Below are positions 16,695 to 27,613 of a DNA stretch of 64,000 nucleotides, in pieces. The first letter of the stretch is position 1. Each line of letters begins with the position of its first letter. The position numbers were made by a program, and so were the translations under genes. The notes under the pieces are model-generated. The model was not told the origin of the DNA. It did not search any database and was given only the letters and a program-made list of their open reading frames with translations. This DNA is from Rhynchopus euleeides (taxonomy: Eukaryota; Euglenozoa; Diplonemea; Diplonemida; Diplonemidae): contig OY723260.1 of the NCBI GenBank assembly GCA_963210315.1, forward strand, positions 2,356,001 to 2,420,000, in the 5' to 3' direction.

Positions 16695-18664
16695 TGAGAG
16701 AGAGCGACGCGGCGGGGGTGTAGGGTGCGGCGACCGCCATGCTTCTCCAGCGCTGGTGTCAAAGGTGGGGGGTTGATGGGGGGGAGGGGGGGGGGGGGAG
16801 AGGAAGAAGGCTTTTTGTCGAGATGTGTTTTTTTTATTGCGGAGTTGGCGCGAGGGGGGGGGGCGTGCCATAGCCTCCCGCCGTGTGCTCGCTTCCTCCC
16901 CCTCTTCACCACCACACCTACACACCCACCCCACCCCCTTCCCCCCACCCCCCACCCCTTTCAGGCACGCTGAGAATTGCCGCACCCCCCAGAACCACTT
17001 CCTGCATAACGAGTGAAGGGTGATCATTCTTGTGCTCCCTTCTACTTCTACATCACTACCCCCCCCCCCCCCCCCCCCAGAACCACTTCCCGCAGGCAAG
17101 GGCTGCGCCTTCCGGAGGGAGACCACCCCAGGGGGTGTGTCTGCTCTGTGTGTTCCACTCCACTCCAAAAAAAAACGTCTTTTTTTAACAACCCACCCCC
17201 GATGCGTGGTTGCCGTCGGCGGGCACAGAAGAAAGATCTCTTCGCAACGCTTTGCTGTTGCGCCAAGAGATCCAATGCAGGGGGGGCGGACAAGATGGGG
17301 TGGACGATGGCTGGGCTGGGCCGTATTCTTCTGACTGGGCAAATCCGGTGGTGATGGTGCCGTTTGGATGCCTCCCCACAATGCCATCCCCAGCCCTTCT
17401 GCAGGGTAGCTAACTTTCTGGGTTCCGACGAAAACGTGGGTTGATGGGGAGGGTGTTGTGAGGCGGTTCACTATTCCTCACTTCTCCGCATTTCTGAGCG
17501 AAGGCCCCCGATGGGTAAATTGTTAGGAACAGGCCTGTCAGGGTCGGGGCTGGGGCTGCGGCGGCGGGTGTGGGGGGTTCAAGCTCTCCACATGGTGTGC
17601 ACAGGCGCCCCCCTCGTTGTGTCAGTTGTGCAACCGGGTTTGTGAGGCAGACCCACGCACGGCGTGACGCACGCAGCAGCAGCAGCAGCAGCAGCAGCCC
17701 ACCTTTTCTCGCCTTTCTTCCAGCATAACGAACAGCGAAGGCCCCCTCCGTACCGATATGTGTGTGACGTTCAGTTCGGGGCCCTTTTCGTTCTCCGCTC
17801 GAACGTGGAGAAAAAGCGATCCCGCCGCGTTGCACTTGACTTACATCTTTCTTCACGGTCTGACTCCGGCCGGGGTCCCGAAATGCCCCGGCAGCCTCCT
17901 GTGGGACGGTGGGGCCTTCCCGATCCGCGGCAAAAAAGGGTTTCCGGAAAAATACAATGGTTCAAAAAGAAAACAAGGGGCGTGTTTTTTCCCCACAAAA
18001 AAGAACGCGTGGCGAACAAAGGTGAAGTGCACCAGTGAATGTACCCCTTCCCCTTTATTGCTGTGTGGAGTCTAGTGGTGGTGGTCTGGTTGCAGGCTGG
18101 TGGTCGGTCTCTTGACGCTCACACGAGGATGATTCACCACGATGGGCGGGGGTGTAACCTAGAACGAAGTAGATGCGATGCGGGGGTGTTGTGGATGGAC
18201 CAACACAACGGGGTGTGGGTGGGTGACGTGGGGGTACTCGGGTGTGTTCTCCACATGATTGTGGCCTTCGCTCTGTGTGGCAAACTGTGTCGGTTTGGGG
18301 GCCTTCGCTACCGTGCCGAAACCGGTGTGTATTGAGGTGCATCTCCTCCTGTTGATCCGAGGAAATCGCCTGACTATGCCGCAGACTTGCCGGTAGCGGG
18401 ACCCCCTTTGCCTCCTGTTGTTGTTGTTGGGGCTGATTCCCTTTCTTGCACGACTGAGCGAAGGCACTCGTGTGTGGTGCAGCCAGGCAGATGCCCTCGG
18501 TGCCAACGCATCAAGAAGGCTGTGGCTGTGGTTGCTATGCACTTTCCGCAAACCCGGAGCTGATTGTCCTGTTGTGTCGAATGACCACACACACGCACCC
18601 GTGCAGGACCCACTCAACTGAAGTGAAGACACTCACACGCACACACACCATCAGCGGTACCACG
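16695..18664. other. Intergenic, simple repeats only
   Basis: Poly-G and poly-C tracts (16778-16800, 17060-17080), a (GCA)n run at about 17671-17700, and a segment reading GGGGCCTTCGCTACCGTGCC near 18298 that resembles the ends of the family B hairpin elements. No gene can be supported. Confidence 0.5.
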
Positions 18665-19945
18665 ATGTTGCGGCTTGTCACGGTTGCCCTGTTTGTGGCT
18701 GCGGCCACGGCGCAGAGCTGCAGGAATGGGGCGGACGACCTGTGCGGGAAGCAGTCGGGGAGCTGCTGGTGCAACAGCGCGTGCGTGAAGTACAACGACT
18801 GCTGCGCGGACTACGAGGCTGTGTGCGTGACGATGGGGACGCCGAAGCCCACGGACGCACCCACCCCTGTTCCCACCCCTGTGCCCACGTCTGAGCCTGC
18901 ATCTGCGCCGGGGCCGGAGGGTGTGGAGGTGATCCTGACGAACCCGCACTGCAACATCTGCACGCCGGAGGACAAGACGATGCTGCTGGCCAACTCGCAG
19001 ATCATCAAGCGGGTGGTGGAGCTGATCGACGGGGCGCAGGTGTCTGTGGATGCCGCGCAGTTCACCTTCAGCCGGCGTGAGATCGGGGAGGCGCTGCTGC
19101 GGGCGAAGGCGCGCGGTGTGGCGGTGCGCCTCGCGATGAACTTCGGGCAGGACACGGCGGAGTCGTACGCCACGGAGCTGAAGCAGCAGGGGCTGGACGT
19201 GCGCTTCGCCACCGGGCGCCCCGCCACGTCGGACTCCGGGTACTCCGGGCTGCAGCACTCGAAGTTCGTGGTGGTGGACGGGAAGGTGGTGGCGACGGGC
19301 AGCAACAACTGGTCCTCCACCGGGACCTCGATCAACGAGGAGAACACGGTGGTGATGCAGGGGGCCGCGTACGCCACGCGCGTCGCCGCCTTCATCTGCC
19401 ACTTCGAGAAGATCTGGGCGGACGACTACGCGGGGTCTGCGTCGTGCAGCCGCGACGACATTGTCTTCTCCCCCAGCTCTGCCGGGTACAAGATGGTCCG
19501 CACGGCGCTGCGGGCGGCGACGGAGTCGGTGGACGTGCTGATGCACCACATGACCTTCAGCAGCCTGGTGAAGGAGCTGGCGCAGGCGGCGGAGCGCGGG
19601 ATCAAGGTGCGCGTCATTGTGAACAACCTGGACTACGAGGAGCACCGCGGGTCGTCGTACTGGAACCGGTTCTTCGCTGCGGGTGGGCAGATGCGCTACA
19701 AGGTGGGCAACTTCGCGGAGCTGTACCAGCTGATGCACCACAAGCTCGTCATTGTCGACAAGTCCGTCCTGGTCAACGGGTCCGGCAACTGGTCGGGCAG
19801 CGGCTTCTTCAACAACTTCGAGAACTTCGTGACCTACATGGAGAGCGCTGTGCTCGCACCCTTCAACCTGATGTTCGAGCACCTGTGGTCCCGCTCTGTG
19901 GTGGAGGCGGACCTCCCGCCGACCCAGCCGCCTGCCAGTGCCTAA
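18665..19945 (+). CDS. Secreted somatomedin-B / phospholipase-D-like protein
   Basis: 426 residues from the ATG at 18665. Residues 1-17 form a signal peptide. Residues 19-54 contain eight cysteines (C19, 27, 34, 36, 40, 46, 47, 54), the pattern of a somatomedin-B domain. A Pro/Thr-rich linker follows. The remainder is a two-lobed PLD-like domain with both HKD motifs: H198-S-K200-x4-D205 (HSKFVVVDG, then GSNNWS) and H358-H-K360-x4-D365 (HHKLVIVDK, then GSGNWSGSG). Both active-site halves are complete, so a phosphodiesterase or nuclease/lipase activity is likely; the substrate cannot be told. The PLD part resembles the cardiolipin-hydrolase/nuclease type rather than classical PLD. Predicted to be secreted or lumenal. 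A CCATCAG acceptor-like site lies about 10 bp upstream. Confidence 0.9.
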   Translation: MLRLVTVALFVAAATAQSCRNGADDLCGKQSGSCWCNSACVKYNDCCADYEAVCVTMGTPKPTDAPTPVPTPVPTSEPASAPGPEGVEVILTNPHCNICTPEDKTMLLANSQIIKRVVELIDGAQVSVDAAQFTFSRREIGEALLRAKARGVAVRLAMNFGQDTAESYATELKQQGLDVRFATGRPATSDSGYSGLQHSKFVVVDGKVVATGSNNWSSTGTSINEENTVVMQGAAYATRVAAFICHFEKIWADDYAGSASCSRDDIVFSPSSAGYKMVRTALRAATESVDVLMHHMTFSSLVKELAQAAERGIKVRVIVNNLDYEEHRGSSYWNRFFAAGGQMRYKVGNFAELYQLMHHKLVIVDKSVLVNGSGNWSGSGFFNNFENFVTYMESAVLAPFNLMFEHLWSRSVVEADLPPTQPPASA

Positions 19946-21672
19946 ATCGCCTGACTTTCAGGTGCAAGGGGCACTGCGCACTGGAGGCAGCCTGCAGCGT
20001 GCCTGCCTGTCAGGCGCTGCGCCTAAACAAATCGAGATATCACCTCTTCTTTCTTTTCGTTTCCTCTTCTTTCGTTCTGTCTTCTGTTGTCCGCATGCCG
20101 GAGAAGATTGCTCCGCACCGCGTCCGACAGACGGCAGACCCACCGCCACACACATACAGAAGCACATCATCAGCATATCTAGAATACAGATGCAGACGAC
20201 GGCTGCGGCACCTGTCTTGGTGCTGAAGTGCCGTGCGTTTGTTTGTGTACTACGGCCAACATATCAGGGGGACACAGCACTGCCTGCACACACTGTGCGG
20301 GTCTGAGTCAGTCTCTCATTCAGTATCTCTCTGGAATCATCACCCACATCCCACCCACGGTCATCACATGGTTTTCATTTTTGAGAGCCTTTTCTTGTTG
20401 TTTTCGTTTGCTGAACTACGGTCGATCGATGCAACGGAGGTACTCGTACCGCTCGAGCTTGAATCTCAACACATTCGTACCACTTCCTCACACGGCCTCA
20501 ACACAGCCTTGAGAGACAAAGTGTGTGCTCTCGCGAAATGTAGTTCTGTTTACAGCTGACTGGAGTGACGCAGGCAATGAGGGTTGTGTGTTTGGCCTTC
20601 GTGCAGCGGTCTTCTTCACGGACTGCCGTTCGATTCCAGTTCGCCAACCCAGCATTGCCTCCGACAGTTTGCTGTGCAGGGTGATTGTGCCTCAGAGCCG
20701 AAGCTGTGTGGCCTTCACCCCCTTTTTCCCTCTCAGTCCAGGATGATGCGTTGTTCACAAGCCTTTATTGTCAAAGGGATCGTTGGAGTTGCGCGGTCGT
20801 GGCTTGAGGGCAGCCCCGTGTGGTGTGTTGCTGCTTGGTGCCGTCGACTGCCCTTCGCTGTCTCCTCTTGATGGCTTTCACCGTATCGTTCAACCGTTCT
20901 GTTTCCCGCGTCAATTCCACGCGGTCTTTTCTTTTTTGCGGAGTGTACGAGAGACCGTATGTGTGTGGGGAGGTTGCCACAGGCACAGGTGATGCCCACT
21001 GTTGCAGTGCTGCGACTGTTCACCACCCTGTGATGCTTTCCCCACACACACACAAACAACACAGCGGTTCTTCCCTTTGTCTCTCTTGAAGCACCCGCCC
21101 CTCCTTCCCTTCTTCCCTCCCCCCATTGTGGTTTCTGCACGGGCACGCGCCCCACTCTTGATCGCACAGGCCACATGGGATGGCATCTTGCCACTGCTGT
21201 GCCGCGTGTGTGATACTGGAGTGTCGGGCACATCCAATGTTAGATGAACATGCCTGGTGTTGTTTGGAAGCCACCTTGTCTGAACGAGACTAAAGGATGC
21301 AGGTGTTTTTCATCTGCTGTCCCACGCCCTTCCCCGCCTTCCAGGCCACACAGGGTCCCTATCTGCCAGGCACGAATGCCGGCTGAACAAGAACGAAATC
21401 TCGAAGTCATTCAGAGCCCGCAGAGGGAGACAGCAACACGTGCCGACAACATGTGCCGACGCATCCCCACCCTGCCTCTCTGCCCACACCACATCGCTGC
21501 CTTGCTACACGCCAGCCCCCTCCGGTTCCCCACTTGTGCACTGCCGTTGCCCTTCACATATCCCCTGTGCCGTTGTACTGCTCCACACGCACGCGCCACG
21601 TCGCTGAGCAGACCACCTACCACACCACACCACCACACCCTCACAGAGGGCAGGCCCTGCCCTGCCTGCCGC
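19946..21672. other. Intergenic, one repeat fragment
   Basis: A fragment at about 20486-20530 (GGCCTCAACACAGCCTTGAG) belongs to the dispersed family seen at 4190 and 13505. A frame stays open from an ATG at 21244 into the next gene, but its translated sequence is low-complexity. The tract CACACCCTCACAG just before 21673 looks like a trans-splice acceptor. Confidence 0.4.
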
Positions 21673-22863
21673 ATGAGCAGCCTCAGCAGCTTCGAGTGGC
21701 AGGAGGACTACCGGCGTGAGAGGAGCGTGCTGGATACCCGGTGGCAGAGCGTCCAGCACGAGTTGCACAAGGTGCGTGCCAGATGGGATGAGGTGAAGCG
21801 TGCCGAGGACCGCCTGGAGCAGGACCGCGCCGACTTCGAGCGGAAGCGCGCGGAGGTGATCGACAGCCTGTCGCAGCAGCGCGCCACCCTTGTCTCCGAG
21901 GCGGACCACCTGACGCGCCGCGCCAAGCAGCTGAAGGACAAGGAGGCAGAGGTGCTGCTGCTGGACCGCACGGTGCGCGGCATCTCCGAGCGCAACGTGG
22001 AGCAAGAGGAGGAGCTGCGGCAGCACGAGCGCCGCCTGCAGGAGCGCGAGGTGCTGCTCAACACCCTCCTGCAGAAGGTCGCCGATCAGGACGCGCGACA
22101 AGCGGAGAACTTCCAGCGCATCAACGCAGAGATCTCCAGCGCTGCCGCACAGCGCGACGCCGAGTCAACGGAGCAGCTGCAGCGCCTGCGGCAGGAAGCA
22201 CACGAGAGGGACACACGCCTGGCTGAGCGCGAGCGGCTCCTCCAGCACAACGAGGAGGCGTTCCGCCGCAGGGTGCGGGAGGCGGGGTCGCGCCACTGCG
22301 ACAGCTTCGCGGCGAGCCTGCTGCGCAGCACAGACGTGGCGCAGCACCTCAGCAGCAGCGAGCTGCACCTCTACACACGCACGCAGGGCGCAGGGCGCAG
22401 CCCCCGCGAGCAGCCGCCGCCGGCGCCAGAAGCGGATGTGACGCAGCGCCTGCGGGTGGCTGCGCCGCTGGAGGCATCGGGGGCATCAGTCGGGGGAGGG
22501 GGAGGGGGCAGTGGGCTGCATGATTCGCGCCTCACGTCCCCCCTCTCGCTCCCCGTGACGGGGCCCCAGTGCACCACGCCGGACAGGAGCCCTACCAAGG
22601 TGGACCCTGTTGCCGTGCAGGACCTGCCTGTGGCGGCGGCGCGGTCCCGCAGCGCGCGGCTCAGCCCGACGGCGCCCGACGTCAGCATGTGCGAGGCGGA
22701 CCTGTCCCTGGGTGGTGGCGGTGGGGTGGACGCGTCGTCCTTCCTGGGCAGCATCGATGACCCCCTGGTGCGCAACCTGCTGGCGTCGGAGCTGGCTGCC
22801 TCGCAGCAGCGGGTGTCGCAGATGGCGGCGCAGATGTCCCTCAGCGACACAGACGTGGCATGA
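21673..22863 (+). CDS. Long coiled-coil protein
   Basis: 396 residues beginning MSSLSSFEWQEDYRRERSVL. The start is chosen because an acceptor-like CCCTCACAG lies about 25 bp upstream and the protein-like sequence begins here; an earlier in-frame ATG at 21244 would add 143 low-complexity residues. Residues about 10-215 are almost continuous heptad-like helix rich in Glu, Arg, Gln and Leu (for example RAEVIDSLSQQRATLVSEAD, EEELRQHERRLQEREVLL). The C-terminal part is disordered with Gly runs, then a short helix ending MAAQMSLSDTDVA. Such proteins are often cytoskeletal or basal-body components, but no family is recognised and no function should be assumed. Confidence 0.75.
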   Translation: MSSLSSFEWQEDYRRERSVLDTRWQSVQHELHKVRARWDEVKRAEDRLEQDRADFERKRAEVIDSLSQQRATLVSEADHLTRRAKQLKDKEAEVLLLDRTVRGISERNVEQEEELRQHERRLQEREVLLNTLLQKVADQDARQAENFQRINAEISSAAAQRDAESTEQLQRLRQEAHERDTRLAERERLLQHNEEAFRRRVREAGSRHCDSFAASLLRSTDVAQHLSSSELHLYTRTQGAGRSPREQPPPAPEADVTQRLRVAAPLEASGASVGGGGGGSGLHDSRLTSPLSLPVTGPQCTTPDRSPTKVDPVAVQDLPVAAARSRSARLSPTAPDVSMCEADLSLGGGGGVDASSFLGSIDDPLVRNLLASELAASQQRVSQMAAQMSLSDTDVA

Positions 22864-23498
22864 GGGGCAAGCCGGCCCACCCCACCAGGCATGCTGAGGG
22901 GGCGGAAGGGGCTGCACATGCTGCACAGCCCGTTTCCAATAGAATGGAGTGGGGGTGGGGGTGGTGGGGTGTTCCTAGAGGTAGACACTTGATCCTCGAT
23001 ACCCTTCAACCCTCTGTGGTGTCCGGGAGGTAGATTCCACTCAGGTGGGGTGGAAGGTGGCAGGGCCTTCCTGCCACCACCACTGCGCAGATAGATAAAA
23101 AGAAAGCCTTCAAAGGGTGTGGGGGAGGGGCGCTCCCTTCGGTTCCCCCTTGGCTGTGCCGCCACCAACACTGAAGCGAAATGAAAGGGTGGGCAAGAAA
23201 ACCCCTCCTGCTCACACGTGTCACGAGTGGTATTTTTTATAACAACGCCCCCACCAGTCCTCCCCAGGGATCCAATAAATGTGGTCGCCCAGAACGCCCT
23301 CTGTAGAAGTGTGGATCCGCTCCCGATGGCGAGCAGCAGCAGCGCCCCCCCCCCGCCAGAGAGCCCTGCAGCTGCAACAACGCATGAACATCCCCTCCCC
23401 TTCCCTGCGACTCCCAATGCATGCATGCAGCGATGTGCGCCCGTCACCATCACGCCCCCACGCCTGCCGCTACAGGAGGAGGAGTGTCGGGGTAGCAG
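22864..23498. other. Intergenic
   Basis: Contains a poly-C/G-rich segment and a (GCAGCA) run at about 23333. CCTGCCGCTACAG at 23464-23474 could be the trans-splice acceptor for the next gene. No gene is seen. Confidence 0.4.
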
Positions 23499-24678
23499 AT
23501 GTCCCACCCGGAGGAGCCCTTTGGCGCGTATGCATCCGGTGGCTGGCAGTGGGAGGAGCTGACAGGGGACGGGGACCGCATCCCTGACACAGAGGTGTGT
23601 GTGTGTGTTTCCTCTCCTTCCAGCAGGGCCACACAACAAAGGGTTTCTCCAAATCCCCCACCCCACCACACAGTCTGCCGCACTCGTCGAGGTCGGAGGC
23701 ACGCCCGTGCTGGTCGGGGGTTACTTCGAGGGTGAGGATGAGGATGAGGCCAGCGGCGGCGATGCTGAGGATGATGCAGAGGACGACGAGACGCTGTCCC
23801 TCTCCAGCTTCTGCCTCGCTTCGCGCCGGTGGCGGCGCTGCCGTGCAGCGGGCGTGCCGAACCGCGAGGGCCTCGCTGCCGTCTCCCTGGGGGACACCGC
23901 CATCCTGCACGGCGGGACAGACCCCGACTACGACACCCTGGCCACCGCGCTCCTGCTGACGGTGGGCAGCGACGGCCTGCCTGCTGTGCAGGCGCTGCCC
24001 ACCGTGGACAGCGCCACAGCTGGGCCCCACCGCACCCGGCACGCTGGGTGCCCTGCCGGCACGCAGAGGGCCGCATTCTTCGGAGGGATGGACGAGCACG
24101 ACAGCGACACCAACACGCTGTTCTTCCTTGCAGCCTCCCCAGACGGGGCCTGGCGGTGGGAGGTGTGCACGCCGCAGTCGGCAGCGCCACCCCCGCGGCA
24201 CAACACGGCGGCAGACGCCACGGCGGGCGGGCTTGCTGTGGTCGGGGGCGCCTATCAAACAGACAGCGGGGACCTCCTGAGCCATGACGACGTGTGGGTG
24301 TTCAGCGCCGCCACCGCCGCCTGGCGCGAGGTGCGCGTGTCGGGCGTGCCGAAGCCACTGCTCTGCCGCAACGGCCACCTCTGTGCAGCACTGCCGGGCG
24401 ATGTGCTTGCGGTCCTCTGTGGCGCGCCAGGCGCCGCTGCGGGCGGCGGCGAGACAGGGTCGTACGACCCGGGCGTGGTGCTGGTGGACCTGGCAGGGGG
24501 TGGTGCGGTGCGCACCCTCCCAGCAGGCGAGGGGCCCGTGGACCGCTACATGCCTGCGGGCACGCTGCTGGGGGGGCAGGGTGGTGGTGGTGTGTGCAGG
24601 TTTTTCCTGGCGACAGGCACGAAGCGGGTGCCAGGCAGCAACAACCCCTTCCTGCTCTCTGTGGCAGTGGGGCAGTGA
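23499..24678 (+). CDS. Kelch-repeat protein, two exons
   Basis: Exon 1 is 23499-23594 and exon 2 is 23674-24678, joined across a 79-bp phase-0 intron (GTGTGTGTG...CCACACAG). Without the intron the first kelch blade would be split: exon 1 ends WQWEELTGDGDRIPDTE and exon 2 continues SAALVEVGGTPVLVGGY, restoring the usual kelch pattern. The product has about 366 residues, with further blades visible as RWRRCRAAGVPNREGLAAV...AILHGG, WEVCTPQSAAPPPRHNTAAD...AVVGG and WREVRVSGVPKPLLCRNGHL. An acidic insert (EDEDEASGGDAEDDAEDDE) sits between blades 1 and 2. It is likely a beta-propeller used for protein binding; partner and location unknown. The intron borders are inferred from the frame and repeat pattern, not from transcript data. 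Confidence 0.82.
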
Positions 24679-24963
24679 GGCAGAGCATCCCGCCCTGTGG
24701 CGGTGGTTCATCGTCGTTGAGAGGAGAGATGAGGGAGGAGAAAGGGTCGTCATGAAGATGTTGGAAAGCTGCACTACTCTCTGTGCTGTCGGGTGTCTAG
24801 TGGATGTGCGTGGAAAAAAACAGGGGAGATGGCTTTCTCTTGCATCAGGCCGTACCGATAACCGCAATAGGTCTCCTAGGTTGAAAGCCTCTGCCACCAC
24901 ACTGCGCGCACAACACCACATCCTCCAGGAAGCTGTGCAGTTTGTGCAAGGGGAGGGGGTTCT

Positions 24964-25830
24964 ATGGATGTGTCTGTTCGTCATCCCGGCACTGGGCACA
25001 GCTGTGTCGTCGGTGTCCCGGAAGGCGGGACCGTGGTTGGGCTGAAGGCGGATGCTGGAAGAGATGTTTGCGGGTTCTATCAACGCAGACCGTGAGGCTG
25101 CATGCGTGGCAGTCCACATCGAAGGGCGTGAGGAGGATCTGGACGTTGCCGGTACGGGTCTGGATGACGGGGTGCTGTCCAGCTCGCCCCACGCTGGCGA
25201 ACGTCAAGGCACCCGCAGTCGAGTCTATCCAGGTATGACACTGTCGCGCTTTGGGGCGCTGTGCGCAGTGGGTGACTTATGCGACGGACACATCACTGTG
25301 TTTAACGCCATCACCGCTGCTGTGGTGGTGGCTTGCGACACAGCAAGGAGGAGGTTCCACATCGTCACACGGCGTTCTCGATGTGGACGTGGTTGGCAAC
25401 GTTGCGTGTGGCTGACAGCAACTTGGGAGGGGGTATGCATGCTGGGCCACCCCACCAGGACTTGAAGGGCACACCGAGCGCCACAGTGCTTTGTGAGGAC
25501 CACAGTGATACTGTTTTCAGCATTGCTGCGTCAGGCACGAGGATCTTCAGCGGGTCATGGGACAAGAGCATCCGTGTGTGGGACATCAAAACCCGCAAAC
25601 CAGGCCATCGCCCTGACCAAGGACGAGCAGCACCTGGTGTCGTGCTCTCACGACATGTCTCTCAAGTTGTGGTGCACGATCCCTCAGCTGCCTGCGGACT
25701 GTGCCAGTGGACACTAATCTCACCTCACTTGCTACGTCACCAGGTGTTGTCCTCGTGAAAGGCTTCAGCACCGCCACGCTGTACCGCATCAGCACAGGTT
25801 GTGTGCGATGTGTCTTCCGTTTTACACTGA
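24964..25830 (+). pseudogene. Broken WD40 gene, relative of 33385-34488
   Basis: The sequence follows the intact gene from its ATG (ATGGATGTGTCTGTTCGTCA) to the stop region, but is shorter by about 240 bp and falls into several frames. The first break is a 2-base loss near codon 32 (GCGGATGCTGGAAG against GCGGATGCGCTGGCGGAG-type sequence). WD blades are still visible in pieces, for example SGTRIFSGSWDKSIRVWDIK at about 25530-25590. Not expected to yield a functional product. Confidence 0.85.
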
Positions 25831-26197
25831 GCGGAATGGATGTGCCCTTCGAGCTCAATTTTAGATCTAACACTGTGTGTTCCGTGTGTCTTTTCCCTTC
25901 CCCCACACACGCATGCCGGACGGACGCTGGATGGCCTGCTCATGATGGTCCGCTATCCATCCTGGCCTCTGGCTGATGGGCCGGGGTCGGACCTCGTTCG
26001 GTTCAAACCCAACTAGTGTTCGTAGCGACAAGGAGGTACAGCTTGCTGCGGTGGCACAGGACCCGGGTGACTTGCAGTTCTGTGACGAGTCCACCGCTGT
26101 GGTTCTCACAGCCGTGCGGAAAGGGGGCGGAAGAGAGATGCCCTGTCCACAACCCCTGCAACACAGGTGATTCTTCGTGTCGACACTTCACCACACC
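25831..26197. other. Intergenic between WD40 pseudogene and ARM gene
   Basis: The last 35 bases before the ATG (GTGATTCTTCGTGTCGACAC...) follow an ACACAG acceptor-like site and are identical to the sequence before the second ARM gene at 28721. The rest is unremarkable. Confidence 0.45.
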
Positions 26198-27613
26198 ATG
26201 GCGTGTGTTGCCACCAGCCCTGCTGCTGCTTCTCTCACGGATGTGGAAAAGAAGGCCGCTGCCCTGCGTGCAGAGAAGAAGGATGTCATGCAGAAGCGCA
26301 GGAGGGTTAAGAATCACACCGTCGTTCCGACACCGAGTTCCATCGCAGGGCTTGCGGTACAGCTGTATGCTGGCGGGGAAGACCAGCTCTATGCTGTCAC
26401 TGCCTTGCGGGTGATTCTGCGTGATGAGAACCAACGGCTAACCGACATGGTGCTTGCCGCATCGCCTCCTGTTGTGCCGAAGCTGGTGGAGTTCCTCTCG
26501 CACTCCAACCCACAGCTGCAGCTCCACTCTGCCTGGTTACTCAGCAATATCATGGCCGACACCACCCCCCAGCAGACGGCTGTTGTCGTGCAGCACGGCG
26601 CACTGCCGCCCATCATCCGCATGCTGTCCAGCTCGAACAACGACCTGCAGGAGTACGCCGCGTGGTGCCTCGGGAACATTGCGGGTGACAACACCAACAT
26701 GCGCGACACGATCCTCGATGCCGGTGCCTTGCATCCCCTCCTGGCCAGCCTGCACGTGGGTGCCCCACTCATGGTGAAGCGGGAGATTACATACGCGCTT
26801 TCCCAACTGCTGCGCGGCATGCCGGCTGTGCCGCAGAGTGTGGTGCGTGCCGCAGTGCCTGTTCTGTCTCACCTGATCTCTGTTGATGGCACAGAGACCG
26901 TCATCTCCGCGCTGTGGGGTCTATACCATGCGTGCCATGGTTCCAATGACCGTATCCAAGCTGTGCTGGACAGTGGTGTGCTACCCCGTGTCATCTCGAA
27001 GCTGGCAGATGAAAACTGTGACATCTGCTTCCCTGCTCTGCGTGTTGTGGGGTACATGTTGACGGGCGACGACGATCAGACACAGGCGGTGTTGGATGCC
27101 GGTGCTGCACTGGCCATGCGCAAGCTGCTGTCAGTTCCCCAGAAAGACAAGGTGACAACGGCGTGTCTGTGGGCCATCAGCAACGTTGCTGCAGGGACAC
27201 CTTCGCAGCTGCAGCAGCTCATCGACCTCGACTTCATGCCGATTGTTGTGGATCTCATCACATCGCAGAAGCTGCCCACAACAGTGATGAAGGAGGTTGT
27301 CTCGGTACTGGCAAATGCCATGCAGAGAGGAACCAAGGTCCATCGCACCGTGTTCTTCAACGAAGGCTTTGTCCCAGCCTTCGTTGCGTGTCTGAAACAC
27401 TCCGGACCGTGTGCAGAAACTGATAAAGTGAGTCTGAAGGGTCTGGGGATACTGATGGAGCACGGCACAACCCTGTCGGGGTCTGGGGACAACCCCTGTG
27501 TCTCTGCTGCAGTCGATGCTGGTATTGTGGACGCACTGCGATCCTGCGCATCGAACGGGAGAGATGTGATGGCATTTGCCAAGAAGTGGTTTCCTCTTGC
27601 TTCCGAAGCTTGA
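26198..27613 (+). CDS. Importin-alpha-like armadillo-repeat protein, copy 1
   Basis: 471 residues from the ATG at 26198. The N-terminus has a basic segment, KKAAALRAEKKDVMQKRRRVK (the final run KRRRVK is the most basic), placed like an importin-beta-binding domain. ARM repeats follow, recognisable by Trp-Asn pairs and helix patterns: SAWLLSNI, AAWCLGNIAGD, ALWGLYHAC, CLWAISNVAAG. The family carries classical nuclear-localisation-signal cargo together with importin beta. The protein is somewhat shorter than typical importin alpha (about 520 residues). The Trp-Asn ladder is only partly kept, so it may be a divergent paralogue with altered cargo binding. A second copy lies 1.1 kb downstream. Confidence 0.82.
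   Translation: MACVATSPAAASLTDVEKKAAALRAEKKDVMQKRRRVKNHTVVPTPSSIAGLAVQLYAGGEDQLYAVTALRVILRDENQRLTDMVLAASPPVVPKLVEFLSHSNPQLQLHSAWLLSNIMADTTPQQTAVVVQHGALPPIIRMLSSSNNDLQEYAAWCLGNIAGDNTNMRDTILDAGALHPLLASLHVGAPLMVKREITYALSQLLRGMPAVPQSVVRAAVPVLSHLISVDGTETVISALWGLYHACHGSNDRIQAVLDSGVLPRVISKLADENCDICFPALRVVGYMLTGDDDQTQAVLDAGAALAMRKLLSVPQKDKVTTACLWAISNVAAGTPSQLQQLIDLDFMPIVVDLITSQKLPTTVMKEVVSVLANAMQRGTKVHRTVFFNEGFVPAFVACLKHSGPCAETDKVSLKGLGILMEHGTTLSGSGDNPCVSAAVDAGIVDALRSCASNGRDVMAFAKKWFPLASEA

Noticed and set aside
15231-17471. 746-codon open frame on the - strand
   Set aside because: It is the complement of ALG10 in GC-rich DNA. The sense strand matches the family end to end and the antisense product has no domain.
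18614-19882. 422-codon open frame on the - strand
   Set aside because: Antisense shadow of the SMB-PLD gene, His/Arg-rich without any motif.
21244-21672. Upstream ATG adding 143 residues to the coiled-coil protein
   Set aside because: The added sequence is His/Pro/Cys-rich low complexity, and an acceptor-like AG lies between it and the later ATG. An N-terminal extension is not excluded, but the downstream start is preferred.
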